64,000 nt of DNA, from positions 1 to 64,000 of the forward strand of contig JAODMR010000108.1 of NCBI GenBank assembly GCA_025465475.1, in the 5' to 3' direction. Each line of letters opens with the position of its first letter. Within the stretch, counting starts at the first letter, position 1. Under the pieces are notes generated by a model, which did not search any database, had not been told where the DNA came from, and saw only the letters and a program-made list of their open reading frames with translations. The translations under genes were made by a program, and so were the position numbers. This document shows positions 1 through 8,020 of the stretch, piece by piece. The DNA is from Micrococcaceae bacterium. Lineage in GTDB: Bacteria; Actinomycetota; Actinomycetes; Actinomycetales; Micrococcaceae.

Positions 1-287
1 GACCATTGCTCCTGACGGTCGGCGAGCGCTTCCCGCCCAGCCCCGGTGATGGCGTAATGCTTGCGCCGGCGCCCGGCCTCGGACGTGCCCCACGAGGAGG
101 AGACGTAGCCGAGGCGTTCCAACCGGTGAAGCAGGGGATATAGCATCCCATCGGTCCACTGCATTCCTCCGCCCGACAGCTCGCCCACCCGCTTGAGAAT
201 CGCGTAGCCGTACAGATCGCCGTCGGACAGGATCCCCAAAACGAGGGGCGTTGCTGACGCGGCGACCAGGTCCTTATCGATGCGCAC
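1..287 (-). CDS. PadR-family transcriptional regulator (3' end outside window)
   Basis: Not in the ORF track because it runs off the left edge. The reverse strand reads from a GTG at 287 (MRIDKDLVAASATPLVLGIL...) with a good ribosome site (AGGAGGGT) just upstream. The segment LVLGILSDGDLYGYAILKRV followed by MQWTDGMLYPLLHRLERLGY and GRRRKHYAITGAGREAL is the winged-helix core of PadR proteins, including the typical YPLLHRLE recognition region. PadR proteins are usually ligand-responsive repressors of efflux pumps or of their own operon. The C-terminal dimerisation helix lies outside the window, and so does whatever gene is cotranscribed. Its control region contains an inverted repeat, annotated separately, that overlaps the likely promoter and ribosome site, so autoregulation is likely. 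Confidence 0.88.
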   Translation of the reverse strand, partial: MRIDKDLVAASATPLVLGILSDGDLYGYAILKRVGELSGGGMQWTDGMLYPLLHRLERLGYVSSSWGTSEAGRRRKHYAITGAGREALADRQEQW

Positions 288-296
288 GGCACCCTC

Positions 297-344
297 CTAT
301 ACCTAGATCTGTAAGGTATCTAACCATAGGGGTTCTAGGTATAG
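297..344. promoter_or_regulatory. Candidate PadR operator: 10-bp perfect inverted repeat
   Basis: CTATACCTAG at 297-306 is the exact reverse complement of CTAGGTATAG at 335-344. A third related element (AAGGTATCTAACC) lies between the arms. The left arm lies immediately upstream of the PadR ribosome site. This A/T-rich stretch stands out from its GC-rich surroundings. I infer that it is the binding site for the adjacent PadR protein. Confidence 0.55.
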
Positions 345-357
345 CAACGGCGGGCAG

Positions 358-389
358 GACGCTCCCGCTTACTTCTCAGCGGGAGCGTC
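358..389. terminator. Hairpin, 12-bp perfect stem
   Basis: GACGCTCCCGCT at 358-369 pairs perfectly with AGCGGGAGCGTC at 378-389 across an 8-base loop. No long T tract follows. It sits between the divergently placed padR 5' end and the 3' end of the panE-like gene and could terminate the latter. The remaining sequence up to 565 shows no gene that I can support. Confidence 0.45.
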
Positions 390-565
390 AATGTCCTCCG
401 GGAGAAAGACTCATAAACCCGGGCCGGAAGTCGAGGTGATAGGCGTGGGAGACCGCGCGGTCGCGATTGCTCCGGTCTTTGCTGTCAAGTCTGCTTGTCA
501 TGCGTTCAGGACGCCGTCAACCGGATTCCGTGTCAGGGGCGCTTGTCACCCAGGAGTTCGGCGGC

Positions 566-1480
566 CTACGGTCGGGCGCTCTGCGTCGCCCGCAATTGGA
601 TGAGTGCGAGGTCCAGGATGGGAGTGTCCACGGACAAGCGGCTCGCCTGTGCGGCGAAGTTTCCTATCAGGTGTTCCGTTTCACCGGCACGTCCAGCAGT
701 CACATCGCGGTAGAGGGATGAGGTGAAGACGGAGCCCGGTTCAGTGAGCATGGCGATGATGGCCCGGTGCTCAGCTTCAGGGAGAGGGAAGCCCGCCGCG
801 GCAGCGACTGCTTCGCATTCGTCAATGATCCGCAGTACGGCGGCCTTCCCGCCGGGAGTGGCCATGATCCCGCCCACGGTGCTGCGGAACAGGCAGGTTG
901 CCACACCGGAGGCCACGATGAAGACCCACTTGTGCCACATGGACGCCACGATGTCGTCCGAGAGCGTGGTGTCGATGCCCGGTACCGTGAGCTCCTTCAG
1001 GGCCGCGTTGACCCGCGTGGTCCGCTCCTTCGACAGCTCGCCGAGGGTGAGGCTTGCGACAGGCTTGAACTGCACGATTCTGCCCTGCTCGTCCACGGTC
1101 GTCATCACCTTGACCAGTCCGCCAAGCACCTGTCCGGGAAATCTCCCCTCGAGCTCGTCCAGATGGGACATGCCGTTGAGGAAGGGAAGCAGGACTGTTT
1201 CGCTTGAAACTGCCGCCTCGATTCCCTGCAGGGCCGCGGTCAACGCCGGGGCTTTGACCGCCACCAGGACGAGGTCGTAGGGCGCATCCACCTGCTCCGC
1301 GGTGAGGACCGGTGGATGCAGGGTGACGGTCCCCTTCACGCCGACGACGGTCAGCCCCTGTTCCCGCAGCTGGGCGGCGCGGGCAGGACGGGCCAGAAAC
1401 GTCACCTCCCGGCCGGCCTCAGCGAGGCGGGCACCAAAGTAGCCTCCGGTGGCGCCCGGACCGATAACGAGGATGCGCAT
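566..1480 (-). CDS. Ketopantoate reductase family protein (ApbA/PanE-like)
   Basis: About 304 residues, NADPH-dependent 2-dehydropantoate 2-reductase fold. The N-terminus MRILVIGPGATGGYFGARLA carries the GxGxxG Rossmann motif. The central PFLNGMSHLD and the C-terminal helical domain (MWHKWVFIVA...) match the PanE family. The tracked ORF begins earlier, but ATG 1480 has a ribosome site (AAGGACAGG) and gives the usual family N-terminus. It follows the alpha/beta hydrolase gene by 10 bp on the same strand, so the two are probably cotranscribed. The pairing with a hydrolase, and the lack of other pantothenate genes nearby, suggest a paralogue acting on another 2-keto acid rather than the housekeeping PanE. 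The substrate cannot be read from sequence. Confidence 0.85.
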   Translation of the reverse strand: MRILVIGPGATGGYFGARLAEAGREVTFLARPARAAQLREQGLTVVGVKGTVTLHPPVLTAEQVDAPYDLVLVAVKAPALTAALQGIEAAVSSETVLLPFLNGMSHLDELEGRFPGQVLGGLVKVMTTVDEQGRIVQFKPVASLTLGELSKERTTRVNAALKELTVPGIDTTLSDDIVASMWHKWVFIVASGVATCLFRSTVGGIMATPGGKAAVLRIIDECEAVAAAAGFPLPEAEHRAIIAMLTEPGSVFTSSLYRDVTAGRAGETEHLIGNFAAQASRLSVDTPILDLALIQLRATQSARP

Positions 1481-1490
1481 GAACCTGTCC

Positions 1491-2378
1491 TTATTTTTCG
1501 TTGGTTTGGTGGCCGGGCGTGCTCCGCAGCAGCCGGGCGAGTTCTTGGGCATGGGTTGCGGGCCACCAGTGTCCGCCATCCACCCGGGTCACGGTCAGGT
1601 CCATCACCCAGGACTCCAGTCCGTCCACCAGGTGTGGCGACAGGAAGGGGTCCAGCACCGGCACCACGACCTGCACCGGCACCACGACCCGCGCCGGCTC
1701 GGTGACCCGAACTGTCCCCGTCCGCTTGGGTTGGGAGAGGCGGCGGACGTTGGTCCGGTAGAGCGCCAGCCCGCGGATCGGGTTGTCCCCCACCGGACGG
1801 CGTGCCTTTTTCTCATAGGAGCGGGCCAGGAAGAGCCGCCAGGCGGCTTCGGGGAGGACCGGGATGAGGAACGCCGGCACGTACAGGCTCCGCAGGAGTT
1901 GCCCCACCAGTTGTGGCCACCGCTTGGGGTCGCCGGCGCTCGCCCGCAGCCATCGGGAGAAGTGGTTCAGGTCCGGGCCGGAGATGCTGGTGTAGGAACT
2001 GATGCGTCCCACCGCCCGCGGATCCTGTACCGCAGCCCAGCCCTGGATGGACCCCCAGTCGTGGCCCACGAGCTGTACGCCGGTTGCCTCGGTGGCGTTC
2101 AGGACGGCAAACAGGTCATTTACCAGGGCGCTCAGGGTGAAGTTCGCCGGCCTCCGGGTCACCAAGGACGAACCTGCGTTGCGGGTGTCGTAGGCGATCA
2201 CGCGATGCGTGGCGGACAGTTCCCGAATGACGGGAAGGAACAGGCGGTGGTCGTCCGGGTAACCGTGTACCAGCACGAGCGTCGGCACCCGGGGCCCCGG
2301 GATCCGGCCGTACTCAAAGACCGCCAGCTCGGCACCACCCGAGGCAACAGTCCGCCGTCGCTCGTGTAGGACGTCCAC
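1491..2378 (-). CDS. Alpha/beta hydrolase, epoxide-hydrolase/EphD type
   Basis: 295 residues from a GTG start. It shows the oxyanion-hole motif HGYPDDHRLF near residue 38 and the nucleophile elbow GHDWGS near residue 105, where the Asp is the nucleophile as in epoxide hydrolases and dehalogenases. The late LDPFLSP segment supplies the acid region, and GGHWWPATH supplies the catalytic His. A cap domain lies between. It resembles the hydrolase half of mycobacterial EphD. An 18-bp-period direct repeat at 1655-1689 encodes a repeated V-V-V-P-V run but keeps the frame. It is the first gene of a probable two-gene unit with the PanE-like gene. Natural substrate unknown. Confidence 0.8.
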   Translation of the reverse strand: MDVLHERRRTVASGGAELAVFEYGRIPGPRVPTLVLVHGYPDDHRLFLPVIRELSATHRVIAYDTRNAGSSLVTRRPANFTLSALVNDLFAVLNATEATGVQLVGHDWGSIQGWAAVQDPRAVGRISSYTSISGPDLNHFSRWLRASAGDPKRWPQLVGQLLRSLYVPAFLIPVLPEAAWRLFLARSYEKKARRPVGDNPIRGLALYRTNVRRLSQPKRTGTVRVTEPARVVVPVQVVVPVLDPFLSPHLVDGLESWVMDLTVTRVDGGHWWPATHAQELARLLRSTPGHQTNEK

Positions 2379-2404
2379 CAGCCCAACCTACATCCTTGCC
2401 GGTT

Positions 2405-3259
2405 CTAGGCGACGTTCATGGTGTTCGGGTGGGACCCGATCCGTCCACCGTTGTCCAGGCCGGTGATGGTGCCCAACTCTGCCTCGTTGAGTTCGAAGTC
2501 GAAGACGTCGATGTTGGCGGCGATGCGCTCCGGCGTGACGGACTTGGGGATCACGATGTTCCCGATCTGCAGGTGCCAGCGCAGGATTACCTGGGCGGGG
2601 GACTTGCCGTGCGCCTCGGTAATGGCCGTGAGGGCGGGGTGGGACAGGAGGTTGCCCTGAGCCAGGGGGCTCCAGGCTTCGGTGTGGATGCCGTTGGCCA
2701 GGTGGAAGGCGCGCAGTGCCTGCTGCTGCAGGTTGGGGTGCAGTTCAATCTGGTTGACGGCCGGCACGGTGCCGCCCAAATCGAGGATGCGCTGCAGGTG
2801 CTCGGGCTCGAAGTTGGAGACTCCGATGGCCTTGGCGCGACCGGAGGCGTAGATCTCCTCGAAGGCCCGCCACGTGTCGAGGTAGAGGTTCCGCGCCGGG
2901 GTTGACCAGTGGATCAGGTACAGGTCAACGTAGTCCAGCCCCAGCTTGCGCAGGCTCTCGTCAAAGGCTGCCAAGGTTCTTTCGTAGCCCTGGTCGGAGT
3001 TCCAGAGCTTGGTGGTAACGAACAGCTCGGAACGCTTCGTGCCCGTCCGGTCCAGGAACCCGGCGATGGCCCGACCCACACCCTCCTCGTTGCCGTAAAT
3101 GGCGGCGGTGTCGATGCTGCGGTAGCCGGCTTCGAGGGCGCTCGTCACTGCCGCAGCCGACTCATCGTTGGGCACCTGCCAGACGCCGAAGCCCAGCTGG
3201 GGCATGGGTGCGCCGGTGTTGAGGGTGACGTTCGGGACCTTGATGGTGGTGGTGGTCAT
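2405..3259 (-). CDS. Aldo/keto reductase (2,5-diketogluconate reductase type)
   Basis: 284 residues, complete. The ATG at 3259 follows AGGAGCTGTTTC. The TIM-barrel AKR signatures are clear: GFGVWQVP near the N-terminus, then SIDTAAIYGNEEGVGRAI with catalytic Asp and Tyr, then YVDLYLIHWS with the active-site His. AIGVSNFEPEHL and the C-terminal NADPH site IPKSVTPERIAANIDVFDF follow. The family reduces aldehydes and ketones in the cytoplasm with NADPH. AKR5-type proteins often act on 2,5-diketo-D-gluconate or methylglyoxal, but the substrate here is not determined. It stands alone between the hydrolase and the AlaX-like gene, with about 26 and 121 bp on either side. Confidence 0.92.
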   Translation of the reverse strand: MTTTTIKVPNVTLNTGAPMPQLGFGVWQVPNDESAAAVTSALEAGYRSIDTAAIYGNEEGVGRAIAGFLDRTGTKRSELFVTTKLWNSDQGYERTLAAFDESLRKLGLDYVDLYLIHWSTPARNLYLDTWRAFEEIYASGRAKAIGVSNFEPEHLQRILDLGGTVPAVNQIELHPNLQQQALRAFHLANGIHTEAWSPLAQGNLLSHPALTAITEAHGKSPAQVILRWHLQIGNIVIPKSVTPERIAANIDVFDFELNEAELGTITGLDNGGRIGSHPNTMNVA

Positions 3260-3380
3260 GAAACAGCTCCTGGGCTCGGAAATGGTGTTCCTTGGCAGGA
3301 ACTGGGCGGTGGCGAAGGATATTCCCGGCCGTGGCGCCCCCGGCTCCGCGCTCCAGGCCAGGGGTACCCGGCCGCTCTAG

Positions 3381-4298
3381 CTAGGCCAGGGGTGCGCTGG
3401 TGCGCATGGTCAAAACGGTGGTGCCGCCGTCCTCCGTGGCGCTGAAGGACACCTCGACGGCCGCCAGTTCCGCCAGCGTCGTCACGTGCGTACCGCCGCA
3501 CGGGATGGCCGCTTCCCCCTCCGGCAGGCTGCAGACCCAGGAGCGGCGGTCGGTCAGGGCGTCCCCTTCGCAGGTGATCCGCACAGCGGCACCGGAAGCG
3601 ACCCAAGCTGCCAGGATGCCGTTGATTCGTGCGCCAAGATTGGGCAGCTCATCGACAAGCCCGTCGAAGAGGAAGCCCTTCCGGCGCAGGGACTTGTTAA
3701 GGCGAAACACGTCGACGGAACCGCAGGCAGTGATTGTGGAGGACGCGATAGCTGCCGCATCAAAGTCGGGTACGCCCAGGGCGTCATTCCGGGTCGGCTT
3801 GCTCCACCGGTCGGCGAAGGCGGCGTTGAGGGCCAGGGAGGCCAGGTGGCAGCCCGTGTGGCCCGCGCTCAGGGCACGGCGATGGCCCTGGTCAACGGTG
3901 ACCCGAACCGTGGCACCCTCGGTCAGGTCGGCGTCGGCGGACAGTACGTGGGCGATGACGAAGGCCCAGCCCTCGGTGCCCTTCCGGACCGGAATGTCGG
4001 CACCGAGATGCAGGGCGGACCCGTCCGTGGCGGCGACGACGGCGTCCAGGACCGGCACCAGCCTTCCGCCGCCGCCGTCGTCGTTGTCCTTGTCGTTGTC
4101 CTGTCCGGACGTGAGGCTCAGGTAGCCCCGATCCGGCCCTTGGTCAGGCCAGCCGGCATCCACCGGGTGGAAGGGGGTCGCGTCGAGCAGGAGGGCCTGG
4201 CGGCCATCGGCCAGAGGTTCGACGTGGAGCACTCTGGCTTCCGCCTGGACGGCGCCGGCGGGGTAGGAGACGAGGGTGGGGGTGCTGGGAAATGTCAC
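3381..4298 (-). CDS. Alanyl-tRNA editing protein, AlaX-like
   Basis: About 305 residues from a GTG at 4298. The longer tracked start at 4379 would run 46 bp into corA. The two metal-binding signatures of the ThrRS/AlaRS second additional domain are present: HxxxH as HTGCH and CxxxH as CGGTH. Between them come NKSLRRKGFLFDGL and an acidic low-complexity insert (DNDKDNDDGGGG) near residue 75. Free-standing AlaX proteins remove Ser or Gly from mischarged tRNA-Ala. The N-terminal half before the HxxxH resembles the extended AlaX-L form. It is probably translated just after corA, since the gap is only 35 bp. Confidence 0.83.
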   Translation of the reverse strand: MTFPSTPTLVSYPAGAVQAEARVLHVEPLADGRQALLLDATPFHPVDAGWPDQGPDRGYLSLTSGQDNDKDNDDGGGGRLVPVLDAVVAATDGSALHLGADIPVRKGTEGWAFVIAHVLSADADLTEGATVRVTVDQGHRRALSAGHTGCHLASLALNAAFADRWSKPTRNDALGVPDFDAAAIASSTITACGSVDVFRLNKSLRRKGFLFDGLVDELPNLGARINGILAAWVASGAAVRITCEGDALTDRRSWVCSLPEGEAAIPCGGTHVTTLAELAAVEVSFSATEDGGTTVLTMRTSAPLA

Positions 4299-4333
4299 GG
4301 CGTCAACGCTACCTGCCGGACCCGGACGTGGCG

Positions 4334-5329
4334 CTACAGCCAGCCGCGACGTTTGAAGAGCAGGAACATGACACCACAAAGAACCAACATCAGGGCCAAT
4401 GCGAACGGGTAGCCAAAGGTCCAGTCCAACTCCGGCATGAACCGGAAGTTCATGCCGTACAGCGAGGCCACGAAGGACGGCGCGAAGAAGATGGCAGCCC
4501 AGGACGAGATCTTTTTTATTTCCTCGTTTTGCGCCGCGCTTGCCTCGTTCTGCCGGTTGGTGGTCAAGGTGCCGTCCACGGTGAGCGCGTTCTGCAACAA
4601 CTGCCGGAACGAATCGACCCTGGTGGTGATCCGCTGCACGTGGTCCTGGACATCGCGCAGGTTGTGTTGCAGCTCAATGTTCACCCCGTACTTCTCGAAA
4701 CCTTCCTCCAGGGCGGACAACATTCCTGTGAGCGGGTGGATGGCCCGTTGGAATTGGATGACCTCCCGGGAGAGCTGGTAGATGCGCCGGGACACGTTGG
4801 GGTCGCCGGCAAACAACTGGTCCTCGATCTCGTCGATGTCGTTTTCCAGGCCGGCCACCACCGGTCCATAATCGTCCACCACCTGATCCAGCAAGGCGTA
4901 CAGCACTGCCTCGGGACCGCAGGCGAGCAGCCCGGGATTCTTCTCCAGGCGTTTGCGCACCTGGGCCACGCCAGGGGTTTCCGCGTGCCGGATGGTCAGG
5001 ACAAAATCCTCGCCGGTGAAAACGTGCAGCTCTCCAAACTCCACTGTCTCCTCGGCGTCGAGGTAGCGTGCGGGCCGCAGAACGGTGAAGAGGTTCTTGC
5101 CATAGCGCTCCAGTTTGGGCCGCTGGTGGGCACTGACGGCATCCTCCACCGCCAGTTTGTGCAGGCCGAATTCGCTCGCGATGGAGGACATCTCTTCGCT
5201 GGTGGGGCGGTACATGCCGATCCAGGCCATCCCGCCCACCGTGGCCAGGGTTTCATACGTCTGCTCCAGGCTGGCTGGCGCAGCAGTCCTGACGCCATTG
5301 ACGTACACGGCGTTGTCGATAATAGTCAC
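4334..5329 (-). CDS. corA: Magnesium/cobalt transporter CorA
   Basis: 331 residues. The long cytoplasmic alpha/beta and helical domain is followed by two C-terminal membrane helices. The signature YGMNF is at the end of TM1 and the acidic loop MPELDW follows, diagnostic of CorA pentameric Mg2+ channels. A basic tail (FKRRGWL) ends the protein, as in the family. The GTG at 5329 is preceded almost immediately by GGAG, which is closer than usual, so the exact start is uncertain. It lies upstream of the AlaX-like gene on the same strand. The lrp-like gene ends 42 bp upstream. Confidence 0.93.
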   Translation of the reverse strand: MTIIDNAVYVNGVRTAAPASLEQTYETLATVGGMAWIGMYRPTSEEMSSIASEFGLHKLAVEDAVSAHQRPKLERYGKNLFTVLRPARYLDAEETVEFGELHVFTGEDFVLTIRHAETPGVAQVRKRLEKNPGLLACGPEAVLYALLDQVVDDYGPVVAGLENDIDEIEDQLFAGDPNVSRRIYQLSREVIQFQRAIHPLTGMLSALEEGFEKYGVNIELQHNLRDVQDHVQRITTRVDSFRQLLQNALTVDGTLTTNRQNEASAAQNEEIKKISSWAAIFFAPSFVASLYGMNFRFMPELDWTFGYPFALALMLVLCGVMFLLFKRRGWL

Positions 5330-5371
5330 GTCTCCATTATCGGGGGCGCGGCCTTCCGGCGGATCCCTTCC

Positions 5372-5845
5372 TCAATCGCCGGACGAAATGCCTCCCAGCA
5401 GCGGCTGCACCCGGTAGGAAATGTGTTCATGCAGCGCCAGCGATGTCTCTGTCCGGATGACCCCGCGAATCCGCAGCAGGGACCGCAGGGCTGTCTGCAG
5501 GTGTGGCACATCCTGTGCGGCCAGGCGGCACCACACATCGCCCCGCCCCGAAATCTCGTAGACCTCAAGGACCTGCGGCTGTCGGCGGAGGGAGGCGATC
5601 ACCTCGTCCAGCTCCCGGTGCGTCACCTCAATGGTCACGAAGGCGACGACGTCGTAGCCGATGGCGGCCAGGTCCACCTCCCGGCCCCCATTGCGGAGTG
5701 TCCCAGACCGCAACAGGCGCCGGATGCGGGTCTGGACCGTGTTCCGGGCGACGCCGAGGGTTTCGCTCAGCTCTCCGATCTGGGCGCGGGGATCTTCGAG
5801 CAGCTTCAGCAGCAGCTTTACGTCCAGGGCGTCGAGGTTACTCAC
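5372..5845 (-). CDS. Lrp/AsnC-family transcriptional regulator
   Basis: About 157 residues. The N-terminal HTH (LDALDVKLLLKLLEDPRA, then ARNTVQTRIRRLL) and the C-terminal RAM ligand-binding domain (DVVAFVTIEV..., VLEVYEISGRGDVWCRLAA) are typical. The second GTG (5845) has GGAG at good spacing, so I prefer it to the GTG at 5854. The gene is divergent from the MFS gene at 5999, and the shared 150-bp region holds an ATCATGAT palindrome. This arrangement suggests that it controls the exporter, as LysE-type or MFS amino-acid exporters are often controlled by Lrp proteins. Confidence 0.9.
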   Translation of the reverse strand: MSNLDALDVKLLLKLLEDPRAQIGELSETLGVARNTVQTRIRRLLRSGTLRNGGREVDLAAIGYDVVAFVTIEVTHRELDEVIASLRRQPQVLEVYEISGRGDVWCRLAAQDVPHLQTALRSLLRIRGVIRTETSLALHEHISYRVQPLLGGISSGD

Positions 5846-5998
5846 GGCGATCACTCCATCTCAGCACGGAAAGGCAAAAGTAATCATCATGATCAGTTCG
5901 GCGGACTTTTGCGGGTCGAATGGCGCGTTTTACCTCATCCTATAAGGGAAATGGTGCATCTGGCTGAAGGGTCGGTGCCGACGCGGAAGGAAAGGCCC

Positions 5999-7240
5999 AT
6001 GACCGTCTTCGGTGAACTGCGGATGAGTGCTGCGTTGCCCGACGCTGCTTCCCGCCGCGGGTGGGATGCGTCGGTGACCGCCCGGCTGGTCCTTGCCGGC
6101 GTCGTGATCTTCACGCTCCTGGTGGGAGCAAATTTGGCCACGCCACTGTATGCGCTGCTCCAGGCCCAGCTCGGACTGGGCCCACTGGCCATTACCGTGG
6201 CCTTTTCCAGCTATGTACTTGCCCTGATTTCCGGCCTGCTGCTGTTCGGCCATTGGTCCGACCACATTGGCAGGCGCGCGGCCCTGCTGCTCGCCGTGAT
6301 CACCGGTCTTTGCGGGGGCATCGTCTTTGGCACGGCCGACAGCCTGGCGGGTCTCTGCGCGGGCAGGGCCCTCCAGGGGCTGGCCGTGGCACTGGCAACC
6401 GGCGCAAGTTCCGCTGCCCTGCGCGACCTGCTGCCGACGCGCCCGGAATGGGCCTCACGATTCACGCTGTTGTCCTCCGCCGGAGGCGTGGCGGCCGGCC
6501 CGGTGCTGGGCGGGCTGTTGTCCCTGCTGCCCGATCCAACCCGGACCCCCTTCCTGGCCCATACTGCTGTCCTCGCGACGCTGCTGGTGCCGCTGTTCGT
6601 GCTCAAGGCCCGCCCCGCCGTCCGGCCCTCCGTGCCCGGCGCTGCCCTGACCTCCCTGAAGCCGCGCCGCCTGGCCGTCTCCCGCGAGGCCCGGGGGTCG
6701 TTTTGGATGGCGGCTTCCGTGGGCTTCCTCAGCTTTGCGGTTTTTGGTTTCTGCCTCTCCCTGGCACCTGGCTATTTCGCCTCGATTGTGCACGCGAACT
6801 CTCGGCCGCTTGTGGGGCTGCTCGCCGCTCTGACCCTCGCGTCCTCGGCGCTGAGCCAACTGCTGCCGGTGCGTGGGCGCTTCCTGGTTCCAGCGGGTTT
6901 GGCAGTTTTGGGTTGCTCCCTGGTGCTGCTGGCTGTCGCCGGGACCGTGCAGAGCCCTTGGTTGTTGGTGCTGGCATGCCTCACCGCCGGGGCGGGCCAG
7001 GGGGTGGCCTTCCGGGTGGTGTTCAACGAGGTGGCGGGCAAGGTGGAGCCGGCCAAGCATGCCCAGATCATCAGCGCCGTGTACGTCATCACCTACCTTG
7101 GCAGCGCCCTGCCGGTGCTCGGGTTGGGAGCCGCTGCCGGCAGCTTCGGCCTCCCGACGGCGGTGCTGGCCTTCGTCGCCCCGGCCGCTACGGCGTGCCT
7201 GGCCCTGGCGGCTTTGGCGCTACGGCGCGGCCGAGGCTGA
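5999..7240 (+). CDS. MFS transporter
   Basis: 413 residues from ATG 5999 (ribosome site GGAAAGG). Twelve hydrophobic segments are apparent, with the motif-A-like loop GHWSDHIGRRAALLL after TM2. Other segments typical of drug or metabolite exporters of the major facilitator superfamily include GRALQGLAVALATGASSAAL in TM4-5. The tracked 982-residue ORF is this gene plus a chance open frame across corA and the lrp gene. A TATAAG box at 5941-5946 is a possible -10. Divergence from the Lrp regulator suggests a regulated exporter. Substrate unknown. Confidence 0.88.
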   Translation: MTVFGELRMSAALPDAASRRGWDASVTARLVLAGVVIFTLLVGANLATPLYALLQAQLGLGPLAITVAFSSYVLALISGLLLFGHWSDHIGRRAALLLAVITGLCGGIVFGTADSLAGLCAGRALQGLAVALATGASSAALRDLLPTRPEWASRFTLLSSAGGVAAGPVLGGLLSLLPDPTRTPFLAHTAVLATLLVPLFVLKARPAVRPSVPGAALTSLKPRRLAVSREARGSFWMAASVGFLSFAVFGFCLSLAPGYFASIVHANSRPLVGLLAALTLASSALSQLLPVRGRFLVPAGLAVLGCSLVLLAVAGTVQSPWLLVLACLTAGAGQGVAFRVVFNEVAGKVEPAKHAQIISAVYVITYLGSALPVLGLGAAAGSFGLPTAVLAFVAPAATACLALAALALRRGRG

Positions 7241-7251
7241 ACCGCAGGCAC

Positions 7252-7274
7252 CCCTCGCGGCTTCCCTGCGAGGG
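7252..7274. terminator. Short hairpin after the MFS gene
   Basis: CCCTCGC (7252-7258) pairs with GCGAGGG (7268-7274) over a 9-base loop, 11 bp after the MFS stop. There is no T tract. It is a weak candidate terminator. Confidence 0.3.
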
Positions 7275-7322
7275 CCGAGTGCCCGTCGCCGGGATTGATT
7301 GAAGGCAGCATAAAGCAACAAC

Positions 7323-7399
7323 TTGCAAAGAGACGGCTGCAAAGGAACATTTGCAAAGACGTCTTTGCAAAGGGGTCTTTGCAAGAGTAGTCTGCAAGT
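7323..7399 (+). repeat. Phased TTGCAAAG repeat array (candidate operator)
   Basis: Six copies of (T/C)TGCAAAG-like sequence start at 7323, 7337, 7351, 7365, 7379 and 7392. The first five are spaced exactly 14 bp apart. Copies 1, 3 and 4 are TTGCAAAG, copy 2 is CTGCAAAG, and copies 5 and 6 end in AAG. Copy 4 lies in the perfect palindrome CTTTGCAAAG. The array ends one base before or at the ATG of the HTH regulator gene. It is the only AT-rich tandem array of this kind in the window and is likely a binding platform for the downstream regulator. Confidence 0.75.
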
Positions 7400-8020
7400 A
7401 TGACATCGCAGGATAGTTTCCCCGTACGGACGGTGGACATGGTGGCGTTGAAAGCGCTCGCCCACCCTCTGCGGATCAGCATCCTGGAACTGCTGTCCCG
7501 CCATGGATCCCTGACGGCCGCAGGACTCGCGGAGCTGTTGGATGAATCGACGGGCTCGACCAGCTATCACCTGCGCCAGCTCGCCAAGCACGACTTTGTC
7601 GTGGAGGTCGAGGGAAAAGGCACCGCTCGGGAACGCTGGTGGGAAAGACCCAAGGGTGCGCTGGAAATATCCACCCGCGACCTGGCGGAAAACCCGGCCA
7701 GCCGCGAGGCCGCCCGGATCGTCGCGGCCAGCTTTGAGGAAAGCCGCGCAGCGGCGCTTCACGACTTCCTGCTGCACGGGTACGACGTGTTGCCCGCTGA
7801 GTGGACTGACGCGGCAACCATCAGCACCACCAACGCCCGCCTGACGGCGAACCAGTTGACGTCCTATGTGGAGTCGATGGAGCGCTTCAGTCGCCAGCTT
7901 CTGGAGGAACTGCGCGCCGGCGGCGAACAGGACGGGTCCCGCCCGGTCCAGCTCCACCTGAATGCCTTTCCCCTGATCAGCCCCATCCGTATCGCATCGA
8001 ACGCAAAGGAACGGTCATGA
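7400..8020 (+). CDS. ArsR-type helix-turn-helix regulator
   Basis: 206 residues. The N-terminal winged helix reads LKALAHPLRISILELLSRHG, then ELLDESTGSTSYHLRQLAKH and a wing region, matching the HTH_20/ArsR-like group. The C-terminal part is a helical domain with alternating charged and aromatic residues of the type seen in putative effector-binding regions. No metal-binding Cys pair of the ArsR metal sensors is visible. There is no clear ribosome site before ATG 7400, so translation may be leaderless or start at the GTG further in. It overlaps the next small gene by ATGA. The phased repeats upstream are its likely operator. Confidence 0.85.
   Translation: MTSQDSFPVRTVDMVALKALAHPLRISILELLSRHGSLTAAGLAELLDESTGSTSYHLRQLAKHDFVVEVEGKGTARERWWERPKGALEISTRDLAENPASREAARIVAASFEESRAAALHDFLLHGYDVLPAEWTDAATISTTNARLTANQLTSYVESMERFSRQLLEELRAGGEQDGSRPVQLHLNAFPLISPIRIASNAKERS

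Noticed and set aside
1655-1689. 18-bp-period direct repeat in the hydrolase gene
   Set aside because: The repeated V-V-V-P-V run fits the normal strand before the acid residue, the frame is kept, and no function is suggested.
1449-2369. 306-residue open frame on the + strand
   Set aside because: Shadow of the alpha/beta hydrolase, whose catalytic motifs are on the - strand.
4292-7240. 982-residue open frame on the + strand
   Set aside because: Only its last 413 codons (from 5999) encode a protein, the MFS transporter. The first part is antisense to corA and the Lrp gene and has no family-like sequence.
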